A stretch of DNA of 64,000 nt, from positions 434,001 to 498,000 of the forward strand of contig NZ_UWPB01000002.1 in NCBI RefSeq assembly GCF_900604945.1, read 5' to 3'. The number at the start of each line of letters is the position of its first letter. Positions within the stretch are counted from its first letter, which is position 1. A program made the position numbers and the translations under genes. The DNA is from Ruminococcus sp. Marseille-P6503. Lineage in GTDB: Bacteria > Bacillota > Clostridia > Oscillospirales > Ruminococcaceae. The notes below the pieces were generated by a model. It had not been told where the DNA came from. It did no database searches and saw only the letters and a list, made by a program, of their open reading frames with translations. Positions 9,816-18,999 of this stretch are shown one piece after another.

Positions 9816-9833
9816 GTCAAGAGGAGTTAGGTT

Positions 9834-10466
9834 ATGAATCTTATTTTATTAGGCGCGCCCGGCGCGGGAAAAGGCACGCAGGCAGAGGTTATCTGCAGGG
9901 AGCTGAATATTCCCACCATTTCGACGGGAAATATGCTCAGAGCAGCTGTCAAGGCAGGTACGGAATACGGTCTTAAGGCAAAGGCGGCTATGGACGCCGG
10001 CGATCTTGTTTCCGACGATATAGTGATCGGAATTCTCAAGGACAGGATCAAGGAGCCGGACGCGCAGAACGGCTTTATCCTTGACGGCTTTCCGAGAACG
10101 GTTCCTCAGGCTGAGGCGCTGGACGCAATGGGGGTAAAGATCGACAAGGTAATTGAGATCCATGTTCCCGACGAGAAGATCCAGCAGAGATTGAGCGGCA
10201 GAAGAGTATGTCTTGACTGCGGCGCGACTTATCATGTTGATTTCAAGCCAAGCAAGACCGAAGGCGTCTGCGACGTCTGCGGCAAGCAGCTTGTGATCCG
10301 CAAGGACGACGAGCCTGAAACCGTTAAAAGCAGACTTAAAACATATCATGAGCAGACCGCTCCGCTCAAGGGCTATTATGAAGCTCAGGGCAAGCTTGTT
10401 ACCGTTGAGGGACAGGAAGAGGTCGCGGATACTTCAAGGCTGACGCTTGAGGCGTTGAACGCGTAA
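9834..10466 (+). CDS. adk: Adenylate kinase
   Basis: Adk interconverts 2 ADP with ATP and AMP. The P-loop [11 protein letters not shown] lies at residues 7-17, DGFPRT is conserved, and the LID has four cysteines (CLDC and CDVC), the zinc-binding form common in Gram-positives. The secY-adk-map order is the standard Firmicutes arrangement. Confidence 0.97.
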   Translation: MNLILLGAPGAGKGTQAEVICRELNIPTISTGNMLRAAVKAGTEYGLKAKAAMDAGDLVSDDIVIGILKDRIKEPDAQNGFILDGFPRTVPQAEALDAMGVKIDKVIEIHVPDEKIQQRLSGRRVCLDCGATYHVDFKPSKTEGVCDVCGKQLVIRKDDEPETVKSRLKTYHEQTAPLKGYYEAQGKLVTVEGQEEVADTSRLTLEALNA

Positions 10467-10481
10467 GAAGAAGGCGTTTTT

Positions 10482-11228
10482 ATGATATGCGTTAAATCAA
10501 ATAAAGAGCTGGAAAAAATGCAGAAGGCGGGTAAAATAACCGCCGGAGCATTGATTGCGGCGGGCGAGGCTATCAGGCCGGGAATGACTACCAAGGAGCT
10601 TGATACGGTCGTTCGCAAATATATTACCTCTCACGGAGCAAAGCCCAGCTTTCTGGGCTACGGCGGTTTTCCGGGCTCGGCCTGCATTTCCGTCAACGAC
10701 GAGGTAATTCACGGGATTCCGGGTCCCCGCAGGCTTTGCGAGGGGGATATTGTTTCGGTAGACGTCGGCGCTTATATCGACGGATATCACGGAGATTCCT
10801 GTAAAACCTTTGCCGTAGGTGAAATATCCGAAAACGCAAAGGCTCTGATGAAGTCCACCGAGGAAAGCCTTTATCTTGCGATAAAGATGGTGAAGCCGGG
10901 CGTAAGGCTCGGCGATATCGGAGCGGCGATTCAGAGGTATAACGAGGAGAACGGTTTTTCCGTTGTAAGGGAATTTGTCGGTCACGGCGTAGGAAAAAAC
11001 CTTCATGAGGAGCCCGAGGTGCCTAATTTCGGCAGGGAGGGTCACGGGATCAGGCTTACGGCAGGCATGGTTATTGCCATTGAGCCTATGATCAACGAGG
11101 GTACCGCCGCTATAAAGGTGATGCCGGACAAATGGACCGTTAAGACGGTAGACGGAAAGCTGTCCGCTCATTTTGAGCATACAATCGCTGTAACCTCAGA
11201 CGGCGCGTTTATTCTGACGCAGCCGTAG
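10482..11228 (+). CDS. map: Methionine aminopeptidase, type I
   Basis: It removes the N-terminal Met from new proteins. The 248 aa protein has the two metal-binding Asp residues in SVDVGAYIDGYHGDSC, the His in GHGVGKNLHEEP, and Glu residues in AIEPMI and HFEHTIAV, which make up the dinuclear metal site. No N-terminal zinc-finger extension is seen. Confidence 0.96.
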   Translation: MICVKSNKELEKMQKAGKITAGALIAAGEAIRPGMTTKELDTVVRKYITSHGAKPSFLGYGGFPGSACISVNDEVIHGIPGPRRLCEGDIVSVDVGAYIDGYHGDSCKTFAVGEISENAKALMKSTEESLYLAIKMVKPGVRLGDIGAAIQRYNEENGFSVVREFVGHGVGKNLHEEPEVPNFGREGHGIRLTAGMVIAIEPMINEGTAAIKVMPDKWTVKTVDGKLSAHFEHTIAVTSDGAFILTQP

Positions 11229-11238
11229 GTGAAGCGTT

Positions 11239-11526
11239 GTGAGTAATATAAAAGTCGGTTCGGTAGTAAAAGCGTGCGCGGGCCGCGATAAGGACCGCTG
11301 GTTCGTTGCTGTGGCGGTCGGCGGCGGCTTTGTTGAAATCGCAGACGGAAAAGAGCGCAGGCTCGCTAAGCCAAAGCGAAAGAATATAAAGCACATTTCA
11401 CCCACGGACACGCTGATAGATACCGGAGGACTGACAGACAAAAAGTTGAGAAAGCTGATATATGATTTTGAAACCCGAAACCTATATCACGAAGACCGTC
11501 AGCCTTTGGACGGGGAGGTATTTTAA
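11239..11526 (+). CDS. KOW-domain RNA-binding protein (L14e-like)
   Basis: A 95 aa protein with a KOW-type start ([19 protein letters not shown]) and a basic centre ([16 protein letters not shown]). Clostridia commonly carry a gene of this type between map and infA, annotated as an L14E/L27E-like RNA-binding protein. A ribosome-associated role is inferred from position. The start is GTG at 11239, and the stop overlaps the infA ATG by one base. Confidence 0.85.
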   Translation: MSNIKVGSVVKACAGRDKDRWFVAVAVGGGFVEIADGKERRLAKPKRKNIKHISPTDTLIDTGGLTDKKLRKLIYDFETRNLYHEDRQPLDGEVF

Positions 11527-11744
11527 TGTCAAAAGAAGATGTTATTGAACTTGAAGGAACGGTTGTGGAGGCGCTGCCTAACGCGACATTTCAGGTTGAA
11601 CTTTCAAACGGTCATAAAATTCTTGCCCATGTTTCGGGTAAGCTTCGTATGAATTACATTCGTATCGTACCCGGAGATAAGGTAACGGTCGAGATGTCGC
11701 CTTATGACTTGACAAAGGGAAGAATCACCTGGAGAGCTAAGTAA
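11526..11744 (+). CDS. infA: Translation initiation factor IF-1
   Basis: IF-1 occupies the A site during initiation. The 72 aa S1/OB-fold protein has [51 protein letters not shown], essentially the whole family consensus. It is coupled to the KOW gene by a one-base overlap. Confidence 0.98.
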   Translation: MSKEDVIELEGTVVEALPNATFQVELSNGHKILAHVSGKLRMNYIRIVPGDKVTVEMSPYDLTKGRITWRAK

Positions 11745-11748
11745 TTAG

Positions 11749-11788
11749 CTTTTCATCGTATGAAAGAATCCGCAAAGCGCTGATTCTT
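11749..11788 (+). promoter_or_regulatory. Tandem hairpins between infA and rpmJ
   Basis: CTTTTCAT can pair with ATGAAAG (11749-11756/11760-11766), and AGAATC with GATTCT (11765-11770/11782-11787). The two share their junction bases, so they may be alternatives. No U-run follows. A processing or autoregulatory role is possible. Confidence 0.35.
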
Positions 11789-11814
11789 GTGTAATGTTTA
11801 AAGGAGGTATTTCA

Positions 11815-11928
11815 ATGAAAGTAAGACCTTCAGTTAAGCCGATCTGCGAAAAATGCAAGGTAATCAAAAGAAAAGGCAAGATCATGGTTATCTGCCAGAA
11901 TCCTAAGCATAAACAACGTCAGGGCTAA
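11815..11928 (+). CDS. rpmJ: 50S ribosomal protein L36
   Basis: A 37 aa gene read directly: it begins [20 protein letters not shown] and ends with PKHKQRQG. Its Cys residues (CEKC, then C..NPKH) are the zinc-binding form of L36. AAAGGAGGT lies 6 nt upstream of the ATG. Confidence 0.97.
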   Translation: MKVRPSVKPICEKCKVIKRKGKIMVICQNPKHKQRQG

Positions 11929-11957
11929 CAAACCAATAATGGAGGTGCAGCTAAATA

Positions 11958-12326
11958 ATGGCTCGTATTGCTGGAATCGACCTGCCTAAGGATAAAAGAG
12001 TCGAGATCGGTTTGACTTATATCTACGGCATCGGTCAGAAAACTGCTACTAAGATTCTTAAGGAAACAGACGTAAATCCTGATACAAGAGTAAAGGATCT
12101 GTCCGAGGAAGACGTAGCTAAATTGCGTGAATATATTGATAAGAATTTAATCGTTGAGGGCGATCTCAGAAGAAATGTTGCCCTTAACATCAAAAGACTT
12201 GTTGAAATCGGTTGCTACAGAGGCGTTCGTCACAGAAGAGGTCTGCCTGTAAGAGGACAGAGAACCAAGACAAACGCAAGAACCCGCAAGGGACCTGCTA
12301 AGACAATCGCCAACAAGAAGAAGTAA
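11958..12326 (+). CDS. rpsM: 30S ribosomal protein S13
   Basis: S13 contacts the P-site tRNA and the large subunit. The 122 aa protein begins [26 protein letters not shown] and ends with the basic [20 protein letters not shown] tail. Position after rpmJ is canonical. Confidence 0.98.
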   Translation: MARIAGIDLPKDKRVEIGLTYIYGIGQKTATKILKETDVNPDTRVKDLSEEDVAKLREYIDKNLIVEGDLRRNVALNIKRLVEIGCYRGVRHRRGLPVRGQRTKTNARTRKGPAKTIANKKK

Positions 12327-12340
12327 GGAGGGTGTGAACA

Positions 12341-12739
12341 ATGGCTCAGCCTAAGAAGAAGACTACTATTCGCCGCCGCCGCGAGAGAAAGAACATTGAA
12401 CAGGGACAGGTTCATATCCAGTCAACTTTCAACAACACGATCGTTACTATTACTGATATGCAGGGCAACGCTATTTCATGGGCTTCCGCAGGCGGACTCG
12501 GCTTCAGGGGTTCCAAGAAATCTACTCCGTTCGCAGCGCAGACTGCTGCTGAAACAGCTGCAAGAGCAGCCAAGGAGCACGGACTCAAGACCGTTGAGGT
12601 TTTCGTAAAGGGTCCGGGCGCGGGAAGAGAAGCCGCTATCAGAGCTTTGCAGTCAGAGGATCTGGAAGTAAGACTGATCAAGGACGTTACTCCTATCCCT
12701 CACAACGGATGCCGTCCTCCTAAGAGAAGACGCGTATAA
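12341..12739 (+). CDS. rpsK: 30S ribosomal protein S11
   Basis: S11 forms the platform that contacts the Shine-Dalgarno helix. The 132 aa protein has the S11 core [22 protein letters not shown] and ends with [16 protein letters not shown], the family signature. Confidence 0.98.
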   Translation: MAQPKKKTTIRRRRERKNIEQGQVHIQSTFNNTIVTITDMQGNAISWASAGGLGFRGSKKSTPFAAQTAAETAARAAKEHGLKTVEVFVKGPGAGREAAIRALQSEDLEVRLIKDVTPIPHNGCRPPKRRRV

Positions 12740-12750
12740 TTGAAACGATT

Positions 12751-12802
12751 TGAGTTTTAAGTTTACTCAAAGTCGGGTAAAGGAATTTGCCTTAAGACCC
12801 GA
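12751..12802 (+). promoter_or_regulatory. Hairpins in the rpsD leader
   Basis: In the 92 nt gap before rpsD, TGAGT/ACTCA (12751-12755/12765-12769) forms a small hairpin. TCGGGT/ACCCGA (12773-12778/12797-12802) with inner AAGG/CCTT (12780-12783/12790-12793) forms a larger one. S4 binds its own mRNA leader in several bacteria, so this could be an S4 operator. That is an inference from position only. Confidence 0.4.
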
Positions 12803-12831
12803 TACAACATTGAAAACGGAGGTTTATTACT

Positions 12832-13428
12832 ATGGCAGTAAGCAGAGAACCGATTCTTAAGAGATGCAAATATCTCGGAATCAGCCCTATGGTTATGGGC
12901 GTTGCAAAGGAAACAAAACGCGATCCTAACGCTAACAAGAGAAAAAAGGTATCCGAATACGGACTTCAGCTCAAGGAAAAGCAGAAGCTGAAATTCATAT
13001 ACGGAATGCTTGAGAAGCAGTTCTATCACTATTTTGAAATCGCTCAGAAAATGGAAGGTCAGGCCGGTGCAAATCTGATCACGCTTTGCGAGTCAAGACT
13101 TGACAACGTTGTGTTCAGAATGGGTCTTGCTACTACAAGACGCGAGGCTCGTCAGCTTGTAGTTCACGGACATTACAATGTAAACGGCAGAAGAGTAGAC
13201 ATTCCTTCCTACAGAATCAAGACCGGCGACGTTATTTCTCTCAGGGACAACAGCAAGAAGAGCGAGAAATTCAAGCAGATCATCGAGACAACAGCCGGCA
13301 GGCTCACTCCTACATGGCTTGACGTAAACAAGGACCAGCAGAGCGCTAAGGTTGTTCGTATGCCTGTTAAGGAAGATTTGGATTACGAAATCGAGGAGCA
13401 TCTCATCGTTGAGTTGTATTCTAAGTAA
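12832..13428 (+). CDS. rpsD: 30S ribosomal protein S4
   Basis: S4 is a primary 16S rRNA binder and a known translational repressor of its own mRNA. The 198 aa protein has the S4 RNA-binding domain LCESRLDNVVFRMGLATTRREARQLVVHGH near the middle and PTWLDVN toward the end. It lacks the CxxC-x-C zinc motif of other S4 forms at the N-terminus. A 92 nt structured leader precedes it. Confidence 0.97.
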   Translation: MAVSREPILKRCKYLGISPMVMGVAKETKRDPNANKRKKVSEYGLQLKEKQKLKFIYGMLEKQFYHYFEIAQKMEGQAGANLITLCESRLDNVVFRMGLATTRREARQLVVHGHYNVNGRRVDIPSYRIKTGDVISLRDNSKKSEKFKQIIETTAGRLTPTWLDVNKDQQSAKVVRMPVKEDLDYEIEEHLIVELYSK

Positions 13429-13435
13429 TCTAAAT

Positions 13436-13453
13436 TGCAGAGTGTTTTCTGCA
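13436..13453 (+). promoter_or_regulatory. Small hairpin between rpsD and rpoA
   Basis: TGCAGA pairs with TCTGCA around a six-base loop, in a 98 nt AT-rich gap. No U-run follows directly, so it is unlikely to stop transcription fully. Confidence 0.3.
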
Positions 13454-13526
13454 TTCGGGTTATCTGGAATTATAAAACCATTTATTCGTGCAAAACTATT
13501 TGAGTTTGAAAACAGGAGGGTTTTAA

Positions 13527-14486
13527 ATGCTTGAAAAAATAGAAAAGCCTGAGATTGAAACAGCCGAGCTTAAAAGCGACGGAACTTACGGTAAGTTTAT
13601 TCTCGAGCCATTAGAGCGCGGCTACGGTATTACTCTGGGAAATTCTCTCAGAAGGGTACTGCTCTCCTCTTTGCCCGGTGTTGCTGTCACATCTGTAAAG
13701 ATAGACGGCGTACACCACGAACTATCTACAATACCCGGAGTTAAGGAAGACGTTACCGAAATAATCCTTAACCTTAAGGGACTGACTGCGAAGCTGTACG
13801 GCGAGGGTCCCAAGACTATTTATATCGAGGCGGAGGGCGAGTGCGTCGTTACTGCAGGCGATATTAAAACCGACTCTGAGGTTGATATTCTGGTTCCTGA
13901 TATGCATATTGCTACGCTGGGTGCAGGCGCTAAGCTTTATATGGAGATCGTGATCGACAGAGGCCGCGGTTACGTTTCCGCAGAAAAGAACAAGGCGCTT
14001 ATGAACAACGCGCCGATCGGTGTGATTGCTGTTGACAGTATTTATACGCCGGTATTGAAGGTAAACTTTACGGTTGACAATACCCGTGTAGGTCAGATTA
14101 CCGATTATGACAAGCTTACTCTGGAGGTATGGACCGACGGTACTATCTCCGCCAAGGAAGCTGTGTCATTGGCAGCCAAACTCCTCAACGAGCATCTGAA
14201 TCTCTTTATAGATTTGTCTGAGGAGACAAATGTTGTTGAGATGATGGTAGAAAAAGATGACAAGGGTAAGGAAAAAATCCTTGAGATGACCATTGAGGAA
14301 CTTGACTTATCCGTGCGTTCGTTTAACTGTCTTAAGCGCGCGGGAATCAACACCGTTAACGACTTGATTGAAAAGTCGGCAGAAGAAATGATGAAGGTTA
14401 GAAACCTTGGTAAGAAATCATTTGATGAGGTTAAGGAAAAGCTCCATTCTTTGGGCTACGACCTCAGTTCTGAAGAAGATAAATAA
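13527..14486 (+). CDS. rpoA: RNA polymerase alpha subunit
   Basis: Alpha starts polymerase assembly and its C-terminal domain contacts UP elements and activators. The 319 aa protein shows the N-terminal dimer motif [25 protein letters not shown] and the C-terminal domain with [19 protein letters not shown] and [22 protein letters not shown] precedes the ATG. Confidence 0.98.
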   Translation: MLEKIEKPEIETAELKSDGTYGKFILEPLERGYGITLGNSLRRVLLSSLPGVAVTSVKIDGVHHELSTIPGVKEDVTEIILNLKGLTAKLYGEGPKTIYIEAEGECVVTAGDIKTDSEVDILVPDMHIATLGAGAKLYMEIVIDRGRGYVSAEKNKALMNNAPIGVIAVDSIYTPVLKVNFTVDNTRVGQITDYDKLTLEVWTDGTISAKEAVSLAAKLLNEHLNLFIDLSEETNVVEMMVEKDDKGKEKILEMTIEELDLSVRSFNCLKRAGINTVNDLIEKSAEEMMKVRNLGKKSFDEVKEKLHSLGYDLSSEEDK

Positions 14487-14504
14487 TGTAAGGAGTGAAT
14501 ATCT

Positions 14505-14846
14505 ATGCCAGGCACAAGAAAGCTGGGAAGGGCTACTGACCACAGAAAAGCAATGCTCAGAGCAATGGTCACATACCTTCTTGAAAACGGTAAGATTGAA
14601 ACAACTGTAACTAGAGCTAAAGAGGTTAGCGCTATGACCGAGAAGATGATTACTTTGGGCAAAGCGGGCGACCTTCACTCAAAGCGTCAGGCGCTTTCAT
14701 ATATAACAAAGGAAAGCGTTGCCAAGAAGCTTTTTGACGACATCGCTCCTTCCTATGAGGGAAGAAACGGCGGTTATACAAAGATCGTTAAGATCGGTCC
14801 CCGCCGCGGCGACGCTGCTGAAATGGCTATCATTCAGTTGGTATAA
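14505..14846 (+). CDS. rplQ: 50S ribosomal protein L17
   Basis: L17 lies near the tunnel exit. The 113 aa protein starts [19 protein letters not shown] and ends [16 protein letters not shown], both typical. It is the last gene of the alpha cluster and is followed by a strong terminator. Confidence 0.98.
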   Translation: MPGTRKLGRATDHRKAMLRAMVTYLLENGKIETTVTRAKEVSAMTEKMITLGKAGDLHSKRQALSYITKESVAKKLFDDIAPSYEGRNGGYTKIVKIGPRRGDAAEMAIIQLV

Positions 14847-14858
14847 TAATATCAAATT

Positions 14859-14890
14859 AAAACGGCGCGGTCTGCGGATCGCGCCGTTTT
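14859..14890 (+). terminator. Terminator of the ribosomal operon
   Basis: A GC-rich stem, AAAACGGCGCG (14859-14869) with CGCGCCGTTTT (14880-14890), ends in a T-run. It is placed 12 nt after the rplQ stop. Confidence 0.9.
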
Positions 14891-14929
14891 ATGCTTAAAG
14901 GATAAAATAACGATTTGCCGTTCGTCTAT

Positions 14930-14964
14930 ACGTTTTAAACGCTGCGTTTAAAAACGTGTTTTTT
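14930..14964 (+). terminator. Second, AT-rich terminator-like hairpin
   Basis: ACGTTTTAAACG pairs with CGTTTAAAAACGT (one bulged base), followed by six T residues. It lies just upstream of the next promoter and may insulate it from the ribosomal operon. Confidence 0.45.
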
Positions 14965-14975
14965 AATCGCGGCTG

Positions 14976-15004
14976 TTGCTTTTTTCGCCAATATTTGATA
15001 TAAT
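14976..15004 (+). promoter_or_regulatory. Sigma-A-type promoter of the CE2 esterase gene
   Basis: TTGCTT and TATAAT separated by 17 nt, ending 24 nt before the ATG. Confidence 0.55.
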
Positions 15005-15028
15005 ATTAGCTGAAAGGAGCTGATTATT

Positions 15029-16183
15029 ATGAAAAGATCGGCGCTGCTGCTGACCTTAATTGCAGGCGTACTGGTTTTTACTGCCTGCGGAAGCGGAGGG
15101 CAGAAAGAAGAGGAGAATGAACAAATGAGTTATCCTGTTTTGGACAGTTCAAACGTAAAGCTGCTGGGGAGGACCCATCTTGCGGACGACACCTTATATC
15201 TTGCCTTTTCCGGTACGGGGGCGGAGTTTACATATACAGGAAGCAAGCTTGAGGCACAGTTTGTTGGCGACGCCAATGCCGGTTCTTCCGACGGCGAGGC
15301 AAGAATGGCGGTATATGTAAACGGCGAAAGAACTCTGGACTTTATGATGGATGAAAAGGAAAAGAGCGTAGTGCTTTTTGAATCGGATAAGGAGGAAAGC
15401 GCCGATATAAAAATCGTCAAGCTCTCCGAGTGCGCCATGTCCAATGTGGGAATTAAAAACATTGACCTTAACGGAGGAAGCATAAAGCCGGCTGAGGAAA
15501 AGGAGAGAAAAATTGAATTTATCGGCGATTCCATAACCTGCGGCTACGGAGTTGACGACGAGGATCCCTCTCACAGCTTCAGCACAGCTACTGAGGACTG
15601 CACAAAGGCTTACGCTTACAAAACCGCGCAGAAGCTTGACGCTGATTACAGCCTTGTATCAATAAGCGGCTACGGAATTATTTCCGGCTACACCTCTGAT
15701 CCTGAGAAGATCAGCGGTAATCAGACTATACCGCCGTATTATGAAAAGCTGGGCTTTTGCTACAGCGCATACGCCAACGGTGAAAAGCCCTCTGATATAG
15801 CCTGGGACTTTGGTAAGTTTACCCCCGACTGCATAGTTATAAATCTGGGTACAAACGACGCGAGCTATTGCAATACGACGGAGAAAAAGGATACTTTCAG
15901 AGATTCATACAAGGAGTTTCTGAAAACCGTCCGTAAAAATAATCCTGACGCAAAAATATTCTGCACTCTGGGAATAATGGGTCAGACCATGTATCCAAGC
16001 ATTGAAGAGGCTGTTTATTATTACACGAAGGAAACAGGCGATGAGAATATCGTTTGCGTACAGTTTGAAAACCAGCAGCAGGCCGACGGTCTTGCGGCGG
16101 ATTACCACCCGACCGAGGCAACTCATGAAAAAGCCTCCGACCTGCTGGCGGAAGCTATAAAGAATGAGATGGGCTGGTCTTAA
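15029..16183 (+). CDS. CE2-type carbohydrate esterase lipoprotein (SGNH fold)
   Basis: Probably deacetylates xylan or other hemicelluloses outside the cell. The N-terminus is a lipoprotein signal with lipobox VFTAC (Cys at about residue 20). A jelly-roll-like domain follows at about 35-150. The SGNH hydrolase domain has IEFIGDSITCGYG (nucleophile Ser, about residue 168), a Gly block (SISGYGI), INLGTNDAS (Asn block) and a C-terminal DYHPTEATH with the catalytic His. This two-domain order is the CE2 layout. It converges on a GH5 glucanase gene, which fits plant-fibre degradation. The exact ester substrate is inferred. Confidence 0.85.
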   Translation: MKRSALLLTLIAGVLVFTACGSGGQKEEENEQMSYPVLDSSNVKLLGRTHLADDTLYLAFSGTGAEFTYTGSKLEAQFVGDANAGSSDGEARMAVYVNGERTLDFMMDEKEKSVVLFESDKEESADIKIVKLSECAMSNVGIKNIDLNGGSIKPAEEKERKIEFIGDSITCGYGVDDEDPSHSFSTATEDCTKAYAYKTAQKLDADYSLVSISGYGIISGYTSDPEKISGNQTIPPYYEKLGFCYSAYANGEKPSDIAWDFGKFTPDCIVINLGTNDASYCNTTEKKDTFRDSYKEFLKTVRKNNPDAKIFCTLGIMGQTMYPSIEEAVYYYTKETGDENIVCVQFENQQQADGLAADYHPTEATHEKASDLLAEAIKNEMGWS

Positions 16184-16205
16184 CGGACTTTTCGTATAAA
16201 TAAGC

Positions 16206-16249
16206 AAAAAAGGCTGCTGCACTTAATTTAAACGGTGCAGCAGTCTTTT
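16206..16249. terminator. Bidirectional terminator between CE2 and GH5 genes
   Basis: GGCTGCTGCAC (16212-16222) pairs with GTGCAGCAGTC (16235-16245). It is flanked by an A-run on the left and a T-run on the right, so it can serve both convergent genes. Confidence 0.85.
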
Positions 16250-16270
16250 GTTATTATAAATTCAGCTTAT

Positions 16271-17749
16271 TTATTTTTTCTTTTTGACCGTCAGAACCGC
16301 CGCTCCCAGCAGAGCAAGTCCGGTAAGAGCGATTCCGCCGCCGGTGGACGGGTTTGTGTCAGTTGCCGCTGAAGCAGCCGATGAAACAGAGGACGAGGTC
16401 ACTGCTGAAGCTGCCGGTAAGCTTTCGTCATCGGAAATTGAAGCCGTCGCTTCCGATGAAGCTTCCTCCGGCTCGGATACGTCAGCGGACGATACGTCGG
16501 TTATGCTTTCTGATGAGCTTTCCGATTCGGTATCGGATACCGGCTGAGAGCTTTCTGCCTCGCTGCTGTCCGTTCCGGGAACGTCAGCGCTGCCTGTGAT
16601 GTTTCTATAGGCGGCTTCAAGCTCGCTGTCGTTCATCTGACAGGTGTATCTGTTGTACACGCTGTGGTCGTTAGTCGTATCCCACAGAACCGGACAGATA
16701 TCTCTGGCGTATGCTTCGGACGCTACGGTAATAAGGTAATTGTTTACCTGCTCACGCGTCTTGTTTCCGGCGGCTACGCCGTATTCTCCCATAATGACCG
16801 GAACCCCTTTGTCAATAAAGGTTTCCTTCAGCATATTAAGATTGCGGTCAAGCTCCGCAAGATCGTCAGCGTCGCCCCATTCGGTTTCAGCCTTGCCCCA
16901 GCTCGCGTCTTCCTCCAGAATACAGAAGGTAGACGGGGTATAATAGTGAATGGATACAGCGCAGCGGTTTGCGGGATCGTCCGGCATTTCATACAGGTCG
17001 TCACAGGTAAGCTGAACGTCTGTATTGTAGCCGGCTATAAGAAGATGACGCGATGAGTTGTTTCCTCCGCTGTTTCTTACTATATCAACAAATTTCTGAT
17101 TGATTTCGTTGAGCAGACCGAAGGATTCTGCTTTGCCGGAGGTCGAACCGCCGTAACGGTTCCACAAGCTGTCCCAGCCGCCTTCCTCGTTCAAGGATTC
17201 AAACATAAGCTGTTCGTCATAATCCTTAAAGGCTTCGCAAAGCTGAGTCCAGATACGCTCGTATTTATACATACAGGTTTCCTTGTCTGTCGGGAAGTTT
17301 TCCCACCAGCCGCCGTCCCAGTGAATGTTCATTATAACGTACAGATCTGCGTCACACGCCCAGTCTACGATCTCCTTGACCCTGCTTATGTATCCGGGGT
17401 CGATAGTATAATCGTCGCCCATGAGATTGGACCATGCCACCGGGAGTCTCATAACGCCGAAGCCGGAGTCAGCGTAGCCCTGAATCATTTCCTTAGTTAT
17501 GACCGGACTTCCCCATGCCGTTTCATAATTCGTTACGCTTGAACCGTTGATCCAGCTTCCGCAGGATTCAAAGGTGTTTCCGAGATTGATACCCAGCCCC
17601 ATATCCTTGACAATTTCCATAGTCGTCATATCGGACAGAGCCTTCTCCTCTGTTTCGGCAGACGCCGCGAACGATCCGGCTGCCGCCGAAAGGGCAATAC
17701 CTGCGCAAAGTACGGTGCAGGCAGTTTTTTTAGCTTTTTTTATAATCAT
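16271..17749 (-). CDS. GH5 family secreted endoglucanase with sortase-type C-terminus
   Basis: Predicted to cut cellulose or a related beta-glucan at the cell surface. After a signal peptide (KKAKKTACTVLCAGIALSAAAG) comes a GH5 barrel: GLGINLGNTFES, MRLPVAWSN, IMNIHWDGGW, acid/base Glu in FESLNEEGG, and nucleophile Glu in PVIMGEYGVAAG. A Ser/Glu/Ala-rich linker of about 80 residues leads to NPSTGGG, a hydrophobic helix and KKKK, the layout of an LPXTG-like wall-sorting signal. The start is the ATG at 17749, behind AGGAGG; upstream in-frame codons lack such a site. The GH5 subfamily (4- or 37-like) is uncertain. Confidence 0.88.
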   Translation of the reverse strand: MIIKKAKKTACTVLCAGIALSAAAGSFAASAETEEKALSDMTTMEIVKDMGLGINLGNTFESCGSWINGSSVTNYETAWGSPVITKEMIQGYADSGFGVMRLPVAWSNLMGDDYTIDPGYISRVKEIVDWACDADLYVIMNIHWDGGWWENFPTDKETCMYKYERIWTQLCEAFKDYDEQLMFESLNEEGGWDSLWNRYGGSTSGKAESFGLLNEINQKFVDIVRNSGGNNSSRHLLIAGYNTDVQLTCDDLYEMPDDPANRCAVSIHYYTPSTFCILEEDASWGKAETEWGDADDLAELDRNLNMLKETFIDKGVPVIMGEYGVAAGNKTREQVNNYLITVASEAYARDICPVLWDTTNDHSVYNRYTCQMNDSELEAAYRNITGSADVPGTDSSEAESSQPVSDTESESSSESITDVSSADVSEPEEASSEATASISDDESLPAASAVTSSSVSSAASAATDTNPSTGGGIALTGLALLGAAVLTVKKKK

Positions 17750-17832
17750 AATCATCCTCCTGAGCGGAAACATCGCTGTTGTCTTATGGCGTAAAAATAC
17801 GCACTGTATTGACAATGAAATCGTATACAATA

Positions 17833-17860
17833 ATTATATCAGATTTTTCCCCTAAGTCAA
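17833..17860 (-). promoter_or_regulatory. Promoter of the GH5 endoglucanase gene
   Basis: On the minus strand TTGACT (17855-17860) and TATAAT (17833-17838) are separated by 16 nt. The leader to the ATG is about 80 nt. Confidence 0.6.
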
Positions 17861-17966
17861 TCCGCCGAAAATATTTTCGGAAAAAGAAACAGTTTCTATC
17901 TTTTGTTTTTGGGCATATTGACGTAAAAAAGCCGCACATATCTGTACGGCTCGGCAGACTTTACGG

Positions 17967-18713
17967 TCAGCCGCCTGTGAGGCGGGACGCATATTGTATA
18001 TAATTTAGGTTTATATCAGTCAGGGGAGAAAGCTCGCCGCATACCGAGGAATACGGAGCATATACATAATCGGTTATTCCCTCTCCCTTATTTGGGTATT
18101 TTGTTGAATACGCAAAATCGGCAGCCACAGCTGTAACAAGAACAATACAGAGAAACATTCTTATTCTTGGAGGAAGCTTTTTTATCTGGTCGTCAAAAAA
18201 CGGAGCCAGTATGTATATTCCGGCGCATCCGGCAAAGCCGAATATAAGCGCTCCCTCAAGACAGATCCTTCCGTTGAGATTCATAAAATATCCGTCGTAA
18301 TTCCAGTACCGAATATGCTTGTAGGTTTCAAGGTACCAGCTTGTGACATATTCTACCACCGAGCAGACAGTGACAACCAGAAAAAATGTTAGAACAGGTC
18401 GGTCTACGAATTTTCTTAAAAGAATAACGCCTAAAACTCCGCCGGCTCCGTAGATCGGAAGCCATGGACCGTGAAGGGCTCCGCGGTTTACAAGCTTTCC
18501 GTCCTCTACGACGTGTATCGCTACCTCCCACAGCCAGCCTATGAGGGCAAAAATGAAAAACATCAGTATGACAGAAGTCAAAGCGTATTTTCTGTGATAA
18601 TCCCGGTGCAGTATCTTACGCTGTCCGCCGAGGGCTATGTGCGCCTGCTGCGGCGCGATTCCGGGGTACTGGTCAAGACCTCTCAGATCCTCCAATGTTA
18701 AGTTAAGCTCCAT
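17967..18713 (-). CDS. Putative ABC-transporter type IV (PF06541-like) membrane protein
   Basis: A 248 aa integral membrane protein with a cytoplasmic N-terminus of about 40 residues and five to six hydrophobic segments. FALIGWLWEVAIHVVEDGKLVNRGALHGPWLPIYGAGG is the hallmark stretch of the PF06541 family, common in Clostridia, where no ATPase partner is usually adjacent; none is seen here either. Its substrate and role are unknown. The start ATG at 18713 follows AAAGGA. Confidence 0.75.
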   Translation of the reverse strand: MELNLTLEDLRGLDQYPGIAPQQAHIALGGQRKILHRDYHRKYALTSVILMFFIFALIGWLWEVAIHVVEDGKLVNRGALHGPWLPIYGAGGVLGVILLRKFVDRPVLTFFLVVTVCSVVEYVTSWYLETYKHIRYWNYDGYFMNLNGRICLEGALIFGFAGCAGIYILAPFFDDQIKKLPPRIRMFLCIVLVTAVAADFAYSTKYPNKGEGITDYVYAPYSSVCGELSPLTDINLNYIQYASRLTGG

Positions 18714-18900
18714 TTTCTCATATTCCTTTCATTGTTCTTTCCGATAACCGCCGCTCTTTTTGTCCGGCGGTTTTATCGTTACGTTTTATTTAAACGACCG
18801 TCCGTTATTCAGCCGCCTGAAATAAGCCGTTTTGCTGTTTTGTTCGGCTGCATATCGCCGATGCGTTCGGAAACGCTGATATTTTATTATATATAATATA

Positions 18901-18929
18901 TTGCAAAGCCGACCGTTTTGTTGTATAAT
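18901..18929 (+). promoter_or_regulatory. Promoter of the metallophosphoesterase gene
   Basis: TTGCAA and TATAAT with a 17 nt spacer, about 70 nt before the start codon. Confidence 0.55.
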
Positions 18930-18999
18930 AAATTCATAATTACGGCGATTAGAGAATAATCCGCAAACTTTATTTATATACGGAAGGTACGGCTGTCGG

